A stretch of DNA of 64,000 bases from Heliomicrobium gestii (GCF_009877435.1 NZ_WXEX01000005.1:62001-126000); one strand, 5' to 3'. Positions 37,001 through 44,892 are shown, counted from the first letter of the stretch. Numbers and translations are program-made. The notes: a model not told the origin generated them from the letters alone.

Positions 37001-37718
37001 CCGGGGCCAGCAGCATCTCCCGGGCTGGACCGATCGCATAGCGGTCCTGTTTTTCTTTGGACCGCTGCGTCTCCAGGTCAAAGAGGCGAATGGAATCGAT
37101 CTCGTCATCGAAAAATTCGATGCGCGCCGGCAAGCTCTGGGTGAGGGGATACACATCCAGAATTCCCCCGCGCAGGGAATACTGGCCCGGCGCCTCCACC
37201 ATGGGCGTCCGCTGGTAGCCGAGGAAATGAAGGCGCTCCTGGATCTGGCTCAATTCCGCCGTGGCGCCGACGGCCAATTCGAGATCCCCCTGGGCCATCA
37301 AAGCCGGGGGGACGAGTTTTTTCATCAAGGCATCGATGGTCGTCACGACCGTCACCGGTTCCCGGCGAGCGAGACGGGACAGGACCGCCAAGCGCTGCGC
37401 CAGCAGTTCATGGCTGGAGGTGAGCACCTCGTAGGGCATCACTTCCGTGGCCGGAAAGGGAAGGACCTCCTCCTCGGGCAGCAGCGCCTGCAGATCCTCG
37501 GCGATGCGGCGGGCTTGCTGGAGCGAATGGGTGACGATGCAAAGGGGATGGCCCGACCGGCGGGCCAGCGTGGCCATCAGGGCCGTGCGCTGGCTGGCGG
37601 CGAGGCCGAAGACAGCCTGCTGCCCCCTCCCCCGCTTCCAACTCGACCACAGATGCTGAAACTCCATTGTCTGCGCGATATAATCAAAAAGGTTGCCAAC
37701 AGGCGCCTTTTCGGCCAT
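34047..37718 (-). CDS. mfd: Transcription-repair coupling factor
   Basis: Mfd displaces stalled RNA polymerase and recruits UvrA. The 1,223 residues have the full family layout: a UvrB-like N-terminus, the RNA polymerase interaction domain near 490-570 (VDLALGDYVVHVNHGIGRYMG), RecG-like helicase motifs (LLCGDVGYGKTEVAIRA, IIDEEQRFG, TLSATPIPRTLHMS, QLRGRVGRS), and a TRCF C-terminal domain. GGAGAG precedes the ATG. The strand opposite its middle reads open for over 700 codons, a codon-bias shadow. Confidence 0.97.
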   Translation of the reverse strand: MAEKAPVGNLFDYIAQTMEFQHLWSSWKRGRGQQAVFGLAASQRTALMATLARRSGHPLCIVTHSLQQARRIAEDLQALLPEEEVLPFPATEVMPYEVLTSSHELLAQRLAVLSRLARREPVTVVTTIDALMKKLVPPALMAQGDLELAVGATAELSQIQERLHFLGYQRTPMVEAPGQYSLRGGILDVYPLTQSLPARIEFFDDEIDSIRLFDLETQRSKEKQDRYAIGPAREMLLAPETMEQGRRSLEKEAATARERLLKSDCQEAASRLQGKVDGYLEQLDEGIWVEGLEQFQHFFYPDQVTLLGYLHPETIVFWDEPTRLKESAEAKEQEISETFVHLLEAGSVLPSQRNVYVHYSDLMSDMAGHTVIHLALLAKKIERVSVEDTIQFSAQHMHPFLGKLDTLADELKAYKKRKIAVLILAASMVRRDRIRDALRDYGVEAQAAPGVDAELHPGTVTVGVGQLEAGFEWAQARVALITDFEIFGREKRPRKPRKSARDGQKIETFVDLALGDYVVHVNHGIGRYMGVEKLLVGGFQKDYLVIRYAGEDRLYVPTDQVHLIQKYVGTEGVAPKLYRLGGNEWQKVKQKVKESVRELAGDLLKLYAARESKPGFAYTADTLWQKEFEESFPYEETPDQVRSIAEVKEDMEKAKAMDRLLCGDVGYGKTEVAIRAAFKAVQDGKQVAILVPTTILAQQHYNTFRERFSGYPVRVEVLSRFRSAKEQKVSLEGLKSGEVDIVIGTHRLVSNDVAFKDLGLLIIDEEQRFGVAHKEKIKHLKENVDVLTLSATPIPRTLHMSLVGLRDMSIIETPPEDRYPVQTYVVEYNPELIREAVRRELNRGGQVYYVRNRIEDLDRIARDLTVLVPDARIVVAHGKMREDQLEQVMLDFLEGEYDILVCTTIIETGLDIPNVNTLIVDGADLMGLSQLYQLRGRVGRSNRLAYAFFTYRKDKVLTEVAEKRLHAIREFTELGSGFKIAMRDLEIRGVGNLLGPEQHGQMASVGFDLYCRLLEEAIQELKGAKPEEAPETLVEIQVDAFIPDGYMADSSAKVQFYKRLLAARAVDQVEALEEEMVDRFGDLPEPVENLVRLSRIKAYGLQAGVSAVQQEKEELRIRFFPHAKVEAKAISALVQQLGRKVNFSAAGGFEIRIKPGRLKSRELLRLLDHSLATIAGGGQEADGAAVGNGVVDGKATVNSIGASAGVGAGRGAQPAKWPPMARK

Positions 37719-37759
37719 GGTCTCTCTCCTCTCGTCTCCTCCAGGCCGACTTTTGGGCA

Positions 37760-37802
37760 GGAAAAAAGGATCCCCCCGTTTCCCCGGCCCGGGGGGAAAC
37801 GG
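37760..37802 (-). terminator. Terminator-like hairpin just upstream of mfd
   Basis: A perfect 10-bp stem (CCGTTTCCCC, 7-nt loop) with a T6 run on the minus strand, 42 bases before the mfd start. No minus-strand gene ends nearby (lysE ends 740 bases away), so it may limit antisense read-through or act in the mfd leader. Confidence 0.6.
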
Positions 37803-37856
37803 CCGAATTCGTTCTCATTATATTGTTGCCCCGGTTGCGGGGTCAAGAAAAGGATG

Positions 37857-37885
37857 TTTCACGAAAAATGGAATTCGGTTACAAT
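37857..37885 (+). promoter_or_regulatory. Promoter for the HD-GYP gene
   Basis: TTTCAC (37857-37862), 17-bp spacer and TACAAT (37880-37885), 70 bases before the ATG. Good -10, weak -35. Confidence 0.5.
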
Positions 37886-37955
37886 GAAATGCGCAAGGAA
37901 ATGCGAAAAGATGAAAAACGACGAGGGCAGACAGGAAACAAAGGAGGTATCCCTT

Positions 37956-38570
37956 ATGACCCTCGAAGGGAGAACATACAAAAGTCTTCTGGCAGAGACG
38001 CACAAGTTGCTGGAAAAGCTGGCCGATCATGACCAGCCCAGCCTCACGCACACACAGGACGTGGCCAGGGTTGTCCGCGGCTTTTTGCCCCACCTCGGCA
38101 TCACCGGGGAACAGGCGCAACCGATCGTCCTGGCGGCGCTGCTGCACGACATCGGCAAGCTGCGCGTCGCCTCGGACATCCTGCAAAAGCCACACGGCAT
38201 CGACCCTATCGAACAAATCCTGATCCAGGTGCACAGCGCCCACGGCGAGTCGCTCATCCGGGATACCGATCTCTTTCCGCCGGAAGTGGCCCAGATGATC
38301 GGCCAGCACCACGAGCATTTGGACGGCTCGGGCTACCCCAACGGCTTGAAAGGGGACGCCATCGTCTACGGCGCCCGCATCATCGGGATCTGCGACATCT
38401 TCGCCATGACGCAGGAGGACCGGATCACCCAAAAAGGACGCACCCTGACCGAGGCGATCGATTATCTCAAGAACCGAGAAAGCTGGTTCGATCCCGCTGT
38501 CTTTCGCGCCTTCATGGAGTATGCCGCGAGTCTGGCGGCTACAGGTTCCGAGCCAGCAGCAACGCGCTAA
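37956..38570 (+). CDS. HD-GYP-like phosphohydrolase
   Basis: A 204-residue single-domain protein with a metal-dependent HD core (LLHDIGKLRVASDIL) and the extended HD-GYP signature HHEHLDGSGYPNGLKGD, then ARIIGICDIFAMTQ. HD-GYP enzymes usually cleave cyclic di-GMP; no sensor domain is attached. AGGAGGTAT lies 5 bases before the ATG at 37956. It is divergent from mfd, and its last 32 bases overlap the convergent lysE-like gene. Activity is inferred from motifs only. Confidence 0.85.
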   Translation: MTLEGRTYKSLLAETHKLLEKLADHDQPSLTHTQDVARVVRGFLPHLGITGEQAQPIVLAALLHDIGKLRVASDILQKPHGIDPIEQILIQVHSAHGESLIRDTDLFPPEVAQMIGQHHEHLDGSGYPNGLKGDAIVYGARIIGICDIFAMTQEDRITQKGRTLTEAIDYLKNRESWFDPAVFRAFMEYAASLAATGSEPAATR

Positions 38571-39282
38571 AGGCCATGAACAGGGCCGACAGGCGGTTGA
38601 TGGCGCGCTGTAAGGCGACGCCCCGGGAGGAGCGGCCGACGCGGCGGCCGGCGAGCATCAGCAAGAAGAACCAGATCCAGGAGACAACGATGCAGGAAAG
38701 GGTGTAGGTCATTTTTTCTGCATGATCAGTATAAGCGACCGAGCCCGTCCCGATGACACCGATCGTATCCATGATAGCATGCGGGTTGAGAAGTGACACG
38801 GACATGGCGAAGAGGATCTGGCGGCCCGGCGTCCAACGGGTGACGTCTTTCGGCGCGGCGTCTGAGACGGCGCTGGTCGCGCCGGAGGCATCGGCACGAT
38901 TTGATAGCGCCCCATCGTCCCGGTCGCTCGCGGCAGCCGACTGGGCCCGGCTCTCACAGCCCGGCCCGCTATCTCCGCTATCGCTCGCGAGGCCGGCCGG
39001 CTGGCTCTGCCAGGTCTGCCAAGCCATATAAACCAAAAAGGCGATCCCGCCCAGAATCAACAGCGCTTTGAACCCTTCCGCCTCAAACAAGAGCAACGAG
39101 ACGCCCCCCACCGCCAGCGAGATCAACAGGGTGTCACAAAGGGCGGCGGTGATGACGGCGGGAAGAGCGCCCCATAGGCGCTGGTGACAGATCCCCTGAT
39201 TGAAGATGAAGACATTCTGTACGCCCAAGGGGAGGATCAGCCCCAGGGCGAGCAAGAAGCCATGCAAAAAGGCCTGCAACAA
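38539..39282 (-). CDS. LysE/ArgO-family amino acid exporter
   Basis: About 247 residues with six hydrophobic segments. The N-terminus FLHGFLLALGLILPLGVQNVFIFNQG is the LysE/ArgO signature, and NPHAIMDTIGVIG is the second conserved loop. A 45-residue Ser/Asp/Ala-rich loop in the middle, around residues 105-150, is longer than usual. The start is probably TTG at 39282 (GGAGG 7 bases upstream). Basic amino acids are the usual substrates of the family. The gene is divergent from the next with only 46 bases between start codons. Confidence 0.85.
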   Translation of the reverse strand: MLQAFLHGFLLALGLILPLGVQNVFIFNQGICHQRLWGALPAVITAALCDTLLISLAVGGVSLLLFEAEGFKALLILGGIAFLVYMAWQTWQSQPAGLASDSGDSGPGCESRAQSAAASDRDDGALSNRADASGATSAVSDAAPKDVTRWTPGRQILFAMSVSLLNPHAIMDTIGVIGTGSVAYTDHAEKMTYTLSCIVVSWIWFFLLMLAGRRVGRSSRGVALQRAINRLSALFMAFSALLLARNL

Positions 39283-39328
39283 AAAAAGCCCTCCCGGTAC
39301 AGGCGAATTCCTCAAAGGGGGTATCGCG

Positions 39329-40087
39329 ATGACGGAGATTGCCCGTCTCGCCGGACGGGAGGTCATCCTCTCGGCCCTTGTCGGCGCCCACAACTATCAC
39401 CTGGAGGGCGCCGGCTCGGACGAGGATTGGAAGCATATCGTCCTGCCCAGCTTTGATGACCTCTACAGCAAGCGCGCCTTCGCGTCAGCGGAGACATCGC
39501 CCGATTGCGACTACACGGCCCACGACCTGCGCCGGTTCGCCGAACTGATCCGCAAGGGCAACCCCTACTTCCTGGAGATCCTGTTCAGCCGCCAGTGGCG
39601 CGTCCATGACCGGCACAGCGCCTTCGCCCAAGCGCTCTTGGCGCGCCGCGACCGCCTGGCGGCCATGAACCGCGCCGGGCTCTACCGGCATTGCCTGGGA
39701 ACGGCGAAAGAAAAACTGCGCACCCTCCGCAAGGGCACCGAAACGACCCTGCCCTTGGTGCGGCGGTACGGATACGACACCAAAGAGGCGCTGCACGCCT
39801 TCCGCCTCCTCGATCTGGTAAAGCGCTACGCCGGCTTCGGCTGGGATTTCGACGCCGCCCTCCGGTATGAGGGCGAGCCGCGCCAGCAGATGCTGGCCCT
39901 GAAACAAGGCGGCGTCGCCGACAGCCGAATCGACGCCATGCTGGCGGAAAAATTCCGCGAAGCCGAGGCGCTGGCGCCGCGCTATCAGGCTGCGCCCCTG
40001 GACACCGACACTGCCGACTGGCTGGAAAAATCCGTCCGGCGTCAGGTGCGCCTGGCCCTGGCCGATGAACTGCGCGACGAGCGCTGA
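39329..40087 (+). CDS. Predicted nucleotidyltransferase (pol-beta superfamily)
   Basis: 252-residue protein resembling the uncharacterised COG3541-type nucleotidyltransferases. The N-terminal ALVGAHNYHLEGAGSDEDWK matches the G(S/A)-x..-SDxD active-site pattern, with a further acidic residue expected in the next strand. Residues 60-240 are helical and basic. AAAGGGGG lies 7 bases before the ATG at 39329. It stands alone on the plus strand inside the minus-strand mfd-pth block. Substrate unknown. Confidence 0.8.
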   Translation: MTEIARLAGREVILSALVGAHNYHLEGAGSDEDWKHIVLPSFDDLYSKRAFASAETSPDCDYTAHDLRRFAELIRKGNPYFLEILFSRQWRVHDRHSAFAQALLARRDRLAAMNRAGLYRHCLGTAKEKLRTLRKGTETTLPLVRRYGYDTKEALHAFRLLDLVKRYAGFGWDFDAALRYEGEPRQQMLALKQGGVADSRIDAMLAEKFREAEALAPRYQAAPLDTDTADWLEKSVRRQVRLALADELRDER

Positions 40088-40100
40088 TTGGGCAACCGTT

Positions 40101-40715
40101 CTACTCCGCCGGCGACGTGTCGCGGCTCTTGCCGCCGCCCTTCGCCGGTTTTTCCCCGGCGTTGAACCGGTTCATCACCTCGATGATGTCCCTGCGCAGC
40201 CACAGGGCCGCCGCATCGCCTCCCTGATCGATCATGGCCTTCACCGTCTCGCGCTCCTCGTCGGTGAAGCTCTCCAGCACATGGGCGGCAGCGGGACGGC
40301 GTCCTGCCGGACGACCGATGCCCATCTTCAGCCGGGGAAATTCCTCTGTTCCCAGCAGCGCGATGATCGACTTCATCCCGTTGTGGCCGCCGCTGCTCCC
40401 CTTCGCCCGGGCGCGCAGCTTGCCAAGGTTCAAATCCATGTCGTCATAGATCACCAAGATGTCCTCCGGCGGCAGCTTATAGAAGACGGCCATGGCCGCA
40501 ACCGCCTGGCCGCTGAGATTCATATAGGTCTGCGGTTTGAGCAGGAGCACCTTCTCCCCGTCGACACGAGCTTCGCTGCAAAGCCCCTGGAACTTATCGC
40601 GGAACCCGTCGGCGCCCCACATCTCGGCCAGCCGATCGATGACCATAAAGCCGATGTTGTGGCGCGTCCGCGCGTATTGCAGGCCGGGGTTGCCCAAACC
40701 GACAATCGCCTTCAC
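40101..40715 (-). CDS. pth: Peptidyl-tRNA hydrolase
   Basis: Pth frees tRNA from peptidyl-tRNAs that drop off the ribosome. The 204 residues start MKAIVGLGNPGLQYARTRHN, containing the catalytic histidine (HNIGF). The second signature YDDMDLNLGKLRARAKGSSGGHNG is present with the substrate-binding Asn and Asp. The C-terminus has a basic Lys/Gly-rich extension. It lies downstream of the L25 gene, the conserved ctc-pth order. Confidence 0.96.
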   Translation of the reverse strand: MKAIVGLGNPGLQYARTRHNIGFMVIDRLAEMWGADGFRDKFQGLCSEARVDGEKVLLLKPQTYMNLSGQAVAAMAVFYKLPPEDILVIYDDMDLNLGKLRARAKGSSGGHNGMKSIIALLGTEEFPRLKMGIGRPAGRRPAAAHVLESFTDEERETVKAMIDQGGDAAALWLRRDIIEVMNRFNAGEKPAKGGGKSRDTSPAE

Positions 40716-40849
40716 CTGTCAATCTCCCCTTTCCCTCTTACTCTTCGCGGTTACGGGGGAGTATCCCTTTTTCAGACGCCAGTTGGCGCGCCATGAGCCC
40801 GGTTCACGCCCCTTCGCCGGGCAGCCTCGGTCAAGAAGCGCGCGATCAG

Positions 40850-40885
40850 GGAAGCCACCTGCCGTGACAGGTGGCTTCCTTTTTT
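40850..40885 (+). terminator. Strong plus-strand terminator between pth and the L25 gene
   Basis: A perfect 12-bp stem (GGAAGCCACCTG, 6-nt loop) followed by TTTTTT on the plus strand only. On the minus strand, where both neighbouring genes lie, no T-run follows the hairpin. The nearest upstream plus-strand gene ends at 40087. Confidence 0.75.
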
Positions 40886-40927
40886 ATATTCGATACAGTT
40901 ACGGACTTGTTTCAGCGCCCGTAACGG

Positions 40928-41617
40928 CTAGGCCTCCCCTTTGTCGCCGCCACCGTTGTCACCATTGCCGTTGCCGTTCGCTTTTCCGTTCCCGTTCGCC
41001 GCCTTGTCCGGACCGTTCGTCTCCAACTCAGGCGCCGACTCGGCCGGCTCCAAGACGGCTCGCGGAACGATGATGGAAAGGATCACTTGATCCCGCTCGG
41101 AAATGATCTCGATCCCCTCGGGCGCTACGATGTCAGCGACGGTCATCTTATCATGCAGTTCCATATGGGCGATATCGAGGTCAAAGCGCGGCGGCAGTTT
41201 ATCGGGCAAGCCCTCCACCGCTACGGCGCGGAGACCGTGCTGGATGATCCCCCCGGCCTTGACGCCGGCCGGCGTCCCCACCAGGTGGATGGGGATTTCG
41301 GTGTGAACCGGTTTGTTCATATCCACCAGTTGAAAGTCGATGTGGTTGGGCGTCCGGGCCACCGGATCGCGCTGCAACTCCCTGACCATCACCTTCTGCC
41401 GGTCATCGGTCCCCTCGACTTGCAAGTCCAGGATGGCGCTGGCGCTCCCGATGGCCTTCAACAGCCCTTGCAATTCCTTGGCGTTGACGGAAATGAGCAT
41501 GTCCGGCTTGTCCTTGCCGTAGACCACGGCCGGCAACAACCCGCGCTTGCGCAGTTCATTGATGTACCCTCGCGACCCCTTCTCCCGCCGGATCGCTCGC
41601 AATTCTCCCGATCGCAT
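40928..41617 (-). CDS. rplY: Ribosomal protein L25 (CTC type)
   Basis: The 229-residue long form of L25 binds 5S rRNA in the 50S subunit; in Bacillus it is the general stress protein Ctc. Residues 1-95 form the 5S-binding domain ([32 protein letters not shown]) and 96-190 the TL5 C-terminal beta domain. The tail is a Gly/Asn-rich low-complexity stretch of about 30 residues, a likely disordered extension. It lies between prs/glmU and pth as in Bacillus. Confidence 0.95.
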   Translation of the reverse strand: MRSGELRAIRREKGSRGYINELRKRGLLPAVVYGKDKPDMLISVNAKELQGLLKAIGSASAILDLQVEGTDDRQKVMVRELQRDPVARTPNHIDFQLVDMNKPVHTEIPIHLVGTPAGVKAGGIIQHGLRAVAVEGLPDKLPPRFDLDIAHMELHDKMTVADIVAPEGIEIISERDQVILSIIVPRAVLEPAESAPELETNGPDKAANGNGKANGNGNGDNGGGDKGEA

Positions 41618-41763
41618 GCTTGGCCCTCCCGGTTCCTGATTTCAAAATGCTTCCATCTAAAGTATAGCCAGGAAAGGGTCAGACCATCCGCGCCTGTCAT
41701 GCCGCTGCAGAGACAAGCATACATTGAAGCAGAGAATACTATGGAAAAGGGGGCCCCCACCGC

Positions 41764-42945
41764 ATGCTTGCCAGCAAAAGCCTGCTGACCCGGCCCATCG
41801 TCAGTCTCGATGAGGGCCAAAAGCTGGGAACTGTTCGCGGATTGGTCGTCGACCCCGAGGCCTTGGAAGTGGTCGCATTGCAGGTGGACCAGAAGGGCCT
41901 CTTTCGCGAACAGAAGATCATTCCTTACACGAAGGTGCATTCCATCGGCGACGACGCCATCGTCATCGACCGCTCGAGCCAGGTCCAACGGGCCACCAAC
42001 CTGCCTCACCTGTTCGAGTTGATCAAGTCAAAGACAGTGATCATCGGCAGCAAGGTCCTGACCACCCTCGGGCAGAAGATCGGTTTGGTCGAAGAGTACT
42101 ACTTTGATCGCCGCACAGGAAAACTGCTGACCATCGAGATCCGGGGCCACTTCGGCGAGGGATGGTTCAACAACCGGGCGCTCCTGCCGGCCTCCGCCAT
42201 TCGCACCATCAGCGCCGTCATGGTCCTCATCTATGAAGATGCCCTCGACCAGTTGACGCCCGTCGAAAGCGCCTTCGAAGGCACCGTCAAAAAAGTGAGC
42301 GAGCAGTCGGAACGCTTCTGGTCTTCCACCGTCGGCCTCAGCAAGGAATGGGGCGCAGCCATCGGCCGAGCCATCGGACTCGACGAGCGGAAAAAGACGA
42401 CAGAGGACGGCGAGTCCGATGTGAACCCCTGGAAGACGCCCGAGTATGCAGGTCCGTACCCGCCGCTGCCCACGGAGCCGGCGCCAGCGGCGCAACCGGC
42501 TGGCCGCATCCCCACCGAAGTGGCGACGACTCCCCCTCCTATCTCCGGGGACGCCGCCGGTGGGTCCGCCGCCGGACTTCCGCCGTCGCCTTCGGAGGCC
42601 GCCCTTTCCGAGGACGCCGCTTCAAAAACACCCGGTAAGGCCTTACCGCGCGCGTCGACCTTTACGCCTGCAAGCGCCGCCTTGCCTTCTGAAGCGACAC
42701 CCTCCGCTCCCCTACCGGACGGGGATACTGCCCCGCTCCCCCCCCCGGTGGTTCCAGAACGGCCGGATATTGCCCCATCATCCGAAGCGTCCCCCGCGCC
42801 CTCCGCTGCAGCCAATGCCCCACGGTACGAATCCCAGGCAATCCAAGAGGTGGCGGCCACCTCTGATATCCGTGGCCTTTCCTCACCGCCGACAGACGAC
42901 AGACCGGTATCGCCCTCTCCTGTGAATGACGCGAAGGAGCCATGA
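41764..42945 (+). CDS. PRC-barrel domain protein with long Pro/Ala tail
   Basis: 393 residues. The first 170 show two PRC-barrel-like repeats (KLGTVRGLVVDPEALEVVALQV and KIGLVEEYYFDRRTGKLLTIEI). PRC barrels occur in RimM, in reaction-centre subunit H and in YlmC/YmxH-type sporulation proteins. Residues 215-393 are low-complexity Pro/Ala/Ser, probably disordered. GGGG lies 10 bases before the ATG. It is on the plus strand, divergent from the L25 gene. Function unknown; the fold also fits a membrane-surface scaffold. Confidence 0.8.
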   Translation: MLASKSLLTRPIVSLDEGQKLGTVRGLVVDPEALEVVALQVDQKGLFREQKIIPYTKVHSIGDDAIVIDRSSQVQRATNLPHLFELIKSKTVIIGSKVLTTLGQKIGLVEEYYFDRRTGKLLTIEIRGHFGEGWFNNRALLPASAIRTISAVMVLIYEDALDQLTPVESAFEGTVKKVSEQSERFWSSTVGLSKEWGAAIGRAIGLDERKKTTEDGESDVNPWKTPEYAGPYPPLPTEPAPAAQPAGRIPTEVATTPPPISGDAAGGSAAGLPPSPSEAALSEDAASKTPGKALPRASTFTPASAALPSEATPSAPLPDGDTAPLPPPVVPERPDIAPSSEASPAPSAAANAPRYESQAIQEVAATSDIRGLSSPPTDDRPVSPSPVNDAKEP

Positions 42946-42953
42946 TCCCATTG

Positions 42954-42998
42954 AAAAAGCGAGGAAAGCCGAACCGCATCCGGCCTTCCTCGCTTTTT
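42954..42998. terminator. Bidirectional terminator between PRC-barrel and leucine-rich-repeat genes
   Basis: A perfect 13-bp stem including flanking A5/T5 runs (AAAAAGCGAGGAA) serves both convergent genes. Confidence 0.85.
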
Positions 42999-43036
42999 GT
43001 CGCCCTCTGTTCAGCTGACGTGGAGGGAAAGATTGC

Positions 43037-44731
43037 CTAGGGGTAAACGATTCTTCTCGGCTTGGCCAACGGTTTCATCGACTCTAGGGAATCCCAGATC
43101 AGCACATTGGCCGTATACTGACTCTGCGGTTCGAAGTCAAAGGTGGCTTTCGATTCCTGATAGCGCTGATCGCCGCCAGGAGCGGTGCTCACGCCTTGCG
43201 GATACCCATTGACGATCTCGCTGTACAGGATGGTCGCCGGACCGGCGTCGTCTTTTTTCTCAATTTTGACGGGGATCGTGGCGCTGCCCGGCTCAAAGCG
43301 GATGCGTTCGGGGTAGATATGGTATCCATAGCTCCGGAGATCGTCCGCCGTCACTGTTACGGTCGCCGATGCCTGATTGCTGTCATAGACCGCCTGAATC
43401 ACCGTCGTTCCCGGAGCGACCGCTTCGATCAAACCGTCGTCGCTGATGGACGCGATCGATGGCGAAGCGGAAGAAAACTGTACGGCGCAATCGGGAAGGA
43501 GCGAAAGACTTCGATCGTCGTAAATCGCGCTCACCACCGTCGGATAGGTGTCGCCAACGGCCAGCAGCGATTGGGTTATATTGAGTTTAATATGATCCAA
43601 CGTGGAACCACCCTGAATGTAGCGGATCCTAAAATCGGGGCTGCAGTTTTGAAAAACATTATCGCTCATCGTGGGCGCGCTACCCAGGAAGCGCGCTTCC
43701 GTCAAGCTGGTGCAATTGTAGAAGGCATTGTCGCCAATCTGGTAGACACTGCCTGGGATCGTAATCGTGGTCAGGCCGCTGCAATAGGAGAAGGCGCTGT
43801 TGCCGATATCAGAGACGCCGTTGGGGATCGTCAGACTCGTCAGGCTTGGGCAGCTTTGAAAAGCGGCTTCGTTAATGCTGGTGATGCCGTACGGAATCGT
43901 TGCGGAGGAAATGCCGCAGTTGGAAAAGGCATACCGGCCGATGGCGGTCACACCGCTGGGGATGTTCAACGTCGTTACGCCGCTGCAGTCCTGAAAGGCG
44001 CTGTTGCCGATGGTCGTGACCGTATCGGGAAGGGAGATGCCCGTCAGGCCGTAGCAACTGTAAAAGGCCTTGTCGCTGATGGTCCTAACCCCGTTGGGCA
44101 CAGTAAATTGTCCCGTTTTCGCCCTCGGGCAGAGGAGCAATGCGGTCTTCATTTTGTCATACAGGACGCCGTCCACGCCGGCGTAGGTGGCGTTTTGATC
44201 ATCCACATAGAAGGCTTGCATGTTCGTCGGATAGCCGCCAAAGGCGTCGGCGCCGATGGTCGTTACGTTCTTGGGGATGGTGATGCCCGTCAACGCGCTG
44301 CAGCGATTAAAAGCCTGCTCGCCGATGGTGGTGACACTGTCTGGGAGGGTGAAACTGGTTACCTTGCTACAATTATAAAAAGCAAAGCCGCCGATGGTCG
44401 TTACGCCGCTGCCCATGGTCACACTCGCCAGGTTCGCGCAATCGGAAAAGGCTCTACTCCCAATCGTCGTAACCGTGTTGGGAATGACGACACTTGTGAT
44501 CGTGCTTTTATAAGAAAAGGCGTCGTTGCCGATCTTGGTCACCGGATACCCGTCGATGGTGTCCGGTATCGTAACCGCCCCATTGGTTATGCAGCCGTCT
44601 ATGGTGACCTGATTATCGGAAACAGTGTAGAAGAATTCTGACGAACCGGCCTGGGATACGAAAGGAAACAACTGAAACATGAACAGGAAGGCAACGAGTA
44701 CTGCCGCTGATTTGAACCACCGTTTTTTCAA
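43037..44731 (-). CDS. Secreted BspA-type leucine-rich-repeat protein with Ig-like domain
   Basis: 564 residues. A signal peptide (MKKRWFKSAAVLVAFLFMF...SQAGS) precedes about ten LRR_5/BspA repeats of roughly 23 residues (pattern VTTIGxxAFxxCxxLTSxxIPxGV) up to residue 365. A Big_2-like Ig domain follows (around ASISDDGLIEAVAPGTTVIQAVYDSNQA) and then a C-terminal beta-rich region. No LPxTG or S-layer motif is seen, so it is secreted or loosely surface-bound. The start is TTG with AAGGAG upstream. It is preceded by a structured leader and a good promoter. Confidence 0.9.
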   Translation of the reverse strand: MKKRWFKSAAVLVAFLFMFQLFPFVSQAGSSEFFYTVSDNQVTIDGCITNGAVTIPDTIDGYPVTKIGNDAFSYKSTITSVVIPNTVTTIGSRAFSDCANLASVTMGSGVTTIGGFAFYNCSKVTSFTLPDSVTTIGEQAFNRCSALTGITIPKNVTTIGADAFGGYPTNMQAFYVDDQNATYAGVDGVLYDKMKTALLLCPRAKTGQFTVPNGVRTISDKAFYSCYGLTGISLPDTVTTIGNSAFQDCSGVTTLNIPSGVTAIGRYAFSNCGISSATIPYGITSINEAAFQSCPSLTSLTIPNGVSDIGNSAFSYCSGLTTITIPGSVYQIGDNAFYNCTSLTEARFLGSAPTMSDNVFQNCSPDFRIRYIQGGSTLDHIKLNITQSLLAVGDTYPTVVSAIYDDRSLSLLPDCAVQFSSASPSIASISDDGLIEAVAPGTTVIQAVYDSNQASATVTVTADDLRSYGYHIYPERIRFEPGSATIPVKIEKKDDAGPATILYSEIVNGYPQGVSTAPGGDQRYQESKATFDFEPQSQYTANVLIWDSLESMKPLAKPRRIVYP

Positions 44732-44772
44732 CGTAACCCAACTCCTTACATTCTTTTTTGAGCGAGTTGCAA

Positions 44773-44820
44773 GAAAAAACTGTGTCTCGTCGACGCCGAT
44801 TCAGCATCAGCGAAGCACAG
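44773..44820 (-). promoter_or_regulatory. Leader terminator (attenuator) of the leucine-rich-repeat gene
   Basis: On the minus strand CTGTG (44816-44820) pairs with CACAG (44780-44784) around an inner stem, and TTTTTT follows immediately, 42 bases before the start codon. An upstream CTGTGT (44847-44852) can pair with the same 3' arm, and GGGTTTC/GGAACCC (44864-44870 with 44822-44828) closes an upstream domain, giving alternative folds typical of attenuators or riboswitches. No known class fits. Confidence 0.5.
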
Positions 44821-44892
44821 CGGGTTCCAATCAGCATGGATAGAAAACACAGCGGTGACCCTTGAAACCCTAGGTAATTTTTATTGATTTAA

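Noticed and set aside
44821-44886. Leader sequence CCTAGGGTT as a guanidine-I (ykkC) riboswitch
   Set aside because: Only the first bases resemble that class; the conserved core and the ACAC/GGAGGG parts are not present.
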